This document shows, piece by piece, positions 59,780 to 64,000 of a stretch of 64,000 bases of DNA. The notes beneath the pieces were generated by a model. That model made no database searches. It saw only the letters and a list, made by a program, of their open reading frames with translations, and was not told the origin of the DNA. The stretch is from contig CM077600.1 in NCBI GenBank assembly GCA_039654915.1, positions 31,183,992 to 31,247,991 on the forward strand, in the 5' to 3' direction. Within the stretch, counting starts at the first letter, position 1, and every line of letters begins with the position of its first letter. The position numbers were made by a program, and so were the translations under genes. The stretch is from Aquilaria yunnanensis (taxonomy: Eukaryota; Streptophyta; Magnoliopsida; Malvales; Thymelaeaceae).

Positions 59780-60284
59780 TTGGAAGTGAAGCATAGTATG
59801 AATAACAAGGGAAGGAGCCTAATTTGCATAAGTATAAGACATGCCTCTTCTTTACCAAATAATAAAAGTCACCAATTGCCGCTTCTTTCCAATTCTGCCC
59901 ATCCCTTCATCGTCTCTCTCCATCTCTGTGTTTTGCTGTTGCATCTCAATTCACCACTGTCATCGTCATCGCCATTCCTGTCATATCGTTTTCTGTCATT
60001 GGCTGACGTGTGCTTGATGATAGGGACGTCGTAGTTGATGAGGATGGCGATGGAGGATCAGAAGATCGCTTTCTATTTTGAAGAAGGAAGGCAGCGGGCC
60101 AAATGAGGATGAAGGCAACTCAATTGACCGAAGTTACCATTACAAGGATAAACGTGAACCAGTCGATCTTGCGCAGTTGAAGGAGGATGACTTTCAATCA
60201 ACGCTTACCCATGCCATTAGTGGCTCCATTTGTGCACTCAGTACCCCCATGATGCTGATTTTGGATAGGGTTCGGAAGAATTAG
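59780..60284 (+). other. Coding-like fragment, unrecognised
   Basis: The frame at 60078-60284 (with SYHYKDKREPVDLAQLKEDD and DFQSTLTHAISGSICALST) has a natural-looking amino-acid mix and a stop, but no motif I can name and no clear start or partner exons. It may be a gene remnant or chance. The preceding 84-codon frame (59780-60034) is Ser/Leu-rich and probably spurious. Confidence 0.25.
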
Positions 60285-60720
60285 ATAGATTTAGAAGAAG
60301 AATCGGTGAGATAAGGAAGAAGTAAAGAACCAAGGGTATAATAGTCACTTTGTACTCAACCTTATCAAAAGAGAAAATGATACCAAGAATATAAAATGGA
60401 TATAGTATTTAATAATTCTCCTATCATGTAAATGATGAAGTGACTCTTTAAACAGATAAATTAAGGAGTATGTAATTTATGATAATATTTTTTTTCAATT
60501 TTATCTCTGAAACTAAAATTAAAAGAATTTCTTGTTTGAGTTTTCGGTAGTGATAGTTTAGATGATAATTGAAAGAAAAAAAAATTTTCTTTTTTGTTTT
60601 TGTATCATTACTTGATGAGAGTTTGAATGAATATTAAAAAAAAATTATTGAGTTTATGTAGTGAGAGGTTACATGAGTGTACTAAGGTAATTTGATGTTA
60701 ATTTTTTTATAAAAAAAATA

Positions 60721-60975
60721 CTAAATTCATCTTAATTTTTTTGCACCATTTTTATTTTTTTTACTTAAGTTTGACTTAAATTTATTTATATTAGCATTTG
60801 CTAAAAAACATTTAATAAATTTATACTTAAAAACTGCAAGTTTTGTATTTTCTAAATATAAATTTTCTATACTTGTAGTTTTTAAGTATAATTTTTTTTT
60901 TAAAATAGTAAATATTAATATAAATAAATTTAAGTTAAAAAACTGAAATGATAAAAAAAATTGAGACGAATGAAG
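60721..60975. mobile_element. Worn Stowaway-type MITE
   Basis: Left end CTAAATTCATCTTAATTTTT pairs with the inverse of TTGAGACGAATGAAG at the right end, with TA on both sides (60719-60720, 60976-60977). The arms have TTTGCACCATTTTTA / TGAAATGATAAAAAA and TAAATTTATTTATATTA in inverted copies. More diverged than the copy at 58268-58501. Confidence 0.6.
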
Positions 60976-60977
60976 TA

Positions 60978-61505
60978 TTTCAATTTTTTGAGAATAGCCT
61001 AAAATAAATATATTTCATCGTTTTTGGAAAAGAGAGAATAAGTAATAAGTTTCTGTCAAGAATAACAATAAATAATACAATTAAGCTATTAGGCATAAAC
61101 ATAATAAAATTATCCAGCCATTCGGGAGGCCCATTCGCCATTCCCCGAATGGTTTACCAACTTCATATGAGACAACCCATGTGCATCGGGGCCACGTTAT
61201 TATAACCTGAAAACAAATACTAATAGAGTGAATGCTGTGAGCATGAATTAGGCTCCACTGTCTAATCTTTTTTTGCATCAGATAAGTATCCGAACATGTG
61301 GCTGCATGTGGTGGGATCGATTTTCCCGTAGGCCGTTGCCTGGATTATTGCCTGTCGGGTGAGGGTAACAGCGAAAGCAATACCATTAGCAAGACGAATT
61401 TTTAAAGTGAAAGCTGGGGAACTTTTTCAAAGATACGGTGTGAATTGGCATCCACCACTTCACCTCCAATCCAAATAAAGCCAAGTTGGCATACATATAC
61501 CTATA
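60978..61505. other. Intergenic DNA
   Basis: No gene or repeat is supportable; a 65-codon minus frame at 61081-61278 shows no features. Confidence 0.5.
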
Positions 61506-62426
61506 GGGTAAAATTCAAATTTAGTCATATAATTTTAAGGATCATTTTAATGTGGTTTCTTAACTCTAAAAGTAACTATTAAAGTTTACTAACTCAATTA
61601 ACATATTTTATTTTAGTCCATACCATTAATTTTGCCGTTATTTCATATGAAAATTGCATATGTGACGACCACACTACCACATGATTGCCCTTTTCATGAC
61701 AATAAGTGGCTAAACTAAAATAAAATAAATATCAGACTAAAATGACACAAATGCATAATCCAAAGGTCCTAGGGCATAATTTAACCCAAATCTTCTTCCC
61801 CAAATTGACGCCGCCCACTCCAGCTTCCCCCTCTATGCCACCATCCATCTCGCCATCTCTCTATCTATGCCTCTACCGTCTTTCCTCAGCTAGCATGATC
61901 CAAGCCTCCATCGCCTCTCCGTCGTCTGTGTCCCATTCGTATTGCTAACGAAGCCATCATAAATTCTAGCACTATTTCAATCAAAATTGGTGTTGGAACA
62001 GTTGCTTGAGATGGCGAAGAGGAGAGCGGCAGAAGGATGAAGAGGGAGCGGGTATTGAGGAAAAGTGGGCAGGATTGGGCAATGGATAGGTCGGAGGTGT
62101 ACCCAGGGTTTGAATTGGCGACGATTTGGGGAAGATAAATATTATGGCTAATGTCACTTTAAACCCTTAAAATTAAGTGTTTGTGTGAATTTTAGCCTGA
62201 TTTTTATTATTTTTCCATTCTAGCAACTTATTGTTATCGCATTTGATGTCACGTGGCAAAGTGAGTGTCACATAGGCATTTCCATCTAAAATAACGCTTG
62301 AATTAACGGTAGAGATCAAAATAAGACACGTAATTTGAGTTAAGAGACTTTAATAGTCAATTTTAGAGCTAAAGGACCACATTAGGACAACCCCTCAAAG
62401 TTAGGGACTAAATTTGAATTTTTCCC
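61506..62426. mobile_element. Mutator-like element with about 180-bp inverted ends
   Basis: Left arm GGGTAAAATTCAAATTTAGT is inverted in the right arm as GACTAAATTTGAATTTTTCCC. Pairing continues through TAATGTGGT, GACTATTAAAGT and the CTCAAxTTAxxT words for about 180 bp. Flanks ATACCTATA and TTATCTATA match at seven of nine positions, suggesting a worn 9-bp target duplication. The GC-richer centre (61790-62110) holds short frames without known motifs. No transposase. Confidence 0.62.
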
Positions 62427-63250
62427 TTTATCTATAATATGCTACTTTTCCTTTTTGGGTGACTTTGACAAGGACAAGGTGACTTGGAGCGGGAGTCGCA
62501 AGAAAATTATCTTAATTTGTTTTGCAAAAAGAAAGAAAAGTTGATGGGCTCGGTCGGAATTGTTGACTGTACTTCTAAGTACCACGTATCTGTACGTTCC
62601 TCAATTAATTATTCCTGCCCGGCCCTGCGATGCGATTTTTATCAAGTCCGCCTAAGCTGACCTCACACCAGTAAATGAGGAGCGCCCTGCTTTTTCCTTT
62701 TTCTCAAAGTGTCATTACCACTATCATAAATTAGAAAAAAAAAATGCGAAAATTTGAACAAGTACTGTTCTACTAGTTATTAAATCCAAAAAATTTGTAA
62801 TATTGTAGTATGAGTGTTTTAGTACATATGACACTACTCTATATTTAATGTAGGTGGCATGAGGATGTGAATCATTGCTAAAAGCTGGCATCCCAATGTA
62901 AGTAGATAACCATGCATGGAGGATGAGTATGGTTCATCATCCCAATCATATCTTCCTTGATGTGGCAGATCATGTATTCACTTTTTCTTTTACCATCATA
63001 TGACCATAGATAAATAGATTAAATAACTTTAATAAAATATAATATTACTTTGATGATGATAATGTTCACTGTATATTTCCCACAACAACCTTACAGATCA
63101 TTCACATCGATAAGGATTATTTAAAAGGCAATATGAAATATTTGTAGTTGTTACATTTTCATACATATAAATCTTGAAAATACATATATATGCCGATAAA
63201 TTGCTAAATTCATCAACTGTTGGTTATAAATTTACGAGCCCAACATTTAT

Positions 63251-63286
<36 letters not shown>

Positions 63287-64000
63287 TTTAGAAATATCAT
63301 TATAAGTGTATGAGAAAAAACAAAATATCACTACCATAATAATTAAAGAGAAGGAGAATACAAACTTTTTAAAATCGGAAGATAACCAAACCAGTTTTTA
63401 GAACCAAACTCTAGACCTTCCCAAATATTTGAAAGAGTATTTACCATTATTTGAGAGTGCGGGAGGCATATATCACAAATTATGATTGCGACAAAAGGAT
63501 AATGACACAAGAAGAAACATACACATGATCTGCTTCTGCTACCCGTTTGACAGTTGGAGCTTAATTATTGAAACTGTGGGGCTTGGAGATGGTATTGGTA
63601 GCACTTAGCAGCAACTCTCACATTAGCCAGCTGTCACCTTTTTTTTCTAATTCCTGTTTTTTTCTTTATAATATTGGCCATGGGCATGATGATTGGTAGG
63701 TCAGACCAGAACTGACCTAGTTAAATTTAATCAAATTAAAAAAATTGCAGTCCCTACCCATGTATATAATCAATACATCCATGATTAAAGAGCACTTTTG
63801 CAATATTATTGCTTTCGGTTTTGATCCTCATCCAACTCTTTCAAAACAACAGGACTGCGATTGGAATTTCCTACCTTTGCCTTTTCCTTCCTTGTATTTT
63901 ATATTATTTTCGTCCTTTTTAATTTCAAGGGTGCAGACAAACAGAATAACTACACGGAATTGTCGGCTAATTATTGAGTGGATAGTCCCTCAATCTTTAA
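62427..64000. other. AT-rich intergenic DNA to the window edge
   Basis: No supportable gene. An (AT)14 microsatellite lies at 63254-63281. The last 400 bases are slightly less AT-rich and may be a promoter of a gene beyond the edge, but nothing shows this directly. Confidence 0.5.

Overview
The window is nuclear DNA of a eudicot plant. Genes are split by GT-AG introns, the protein sequences are closest to those I recall from Arabidopsis and other dicots, intergenic DNA is AT-rich, and plant transposon families (CACTA, hAT, MULE, Stowaway, Helitron-like, LTR) fill most gaps. No organelle, bacterial or viral gene is visible.

Layout. 1-6.9 kb holds a badly decayed CACTA (En/Spm) element on the minus strand that runs off the left edge. 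7.6-9.6 kb holds nested foldback and hAT-type elements. 11.3-22.9 kb is an intact 22-exon XRN4-type 5'-3' exoribonuclease gene (+); intron 12 carries a small MULE with a perfect target duplication, and the 3' end of that intron carries a duplicated splice acceptor. 23.9-24.2 kb is a broken RNase H-like fragment. 25.3-39.6 kb is a run of four minus-strand genes: chloroplast rubredoxin (RBD1-like), a GeBP/Storekeeper-type transcription factor, guanosine deaminase (GSDA) and ribosomal protein S24, with a hAT element and AT-rich repeats between them. 41.67-52.51 kb looks like one 10.8-kb Mutator-like element: about 350-bp inverted ends and a perfect 9-bp target duplication. A 2.5-kb solo LTR (perfect 5-bp target duplication) and a Helitron-like 3' end are nested in it. 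52.85-56.0 kb is a six-exon chloroplast FLAP1/DUF1517 gene (+), starting only about 340 bp past the MULE. 56-64 kb is gene-poor, with Stowaway elements, another long-TIR element and direct repeats.

The six genes are housekeeping or plastid genes rather than a pathway: cytoplasmic mRNA decay (XRN4), photosystem biogenesis and light acclimation (rubredoxin, FLAP1), purine breakdown (GSDA), translation (S24) and transcription (GeBP-like). Their order is informative. As I recall the Arabidopsis map, XRN4, the rubredoxin gene and FLAP1 lie at At1g54490-At1g54520, while the GeBP-like gene, GSDA and S24 lie at At5g28040-At5g28060. Here the second trio sits inside the first, which suggests an ancestral block that was later split by reciprocal gene loss.

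Exon boundaries were worked out by hand from reading frame, GT-AG signals and remembered homologues; all six models close in frame. Transposon classes rest on terminal repeats, target duplications and a few protein motifs, without database searches.
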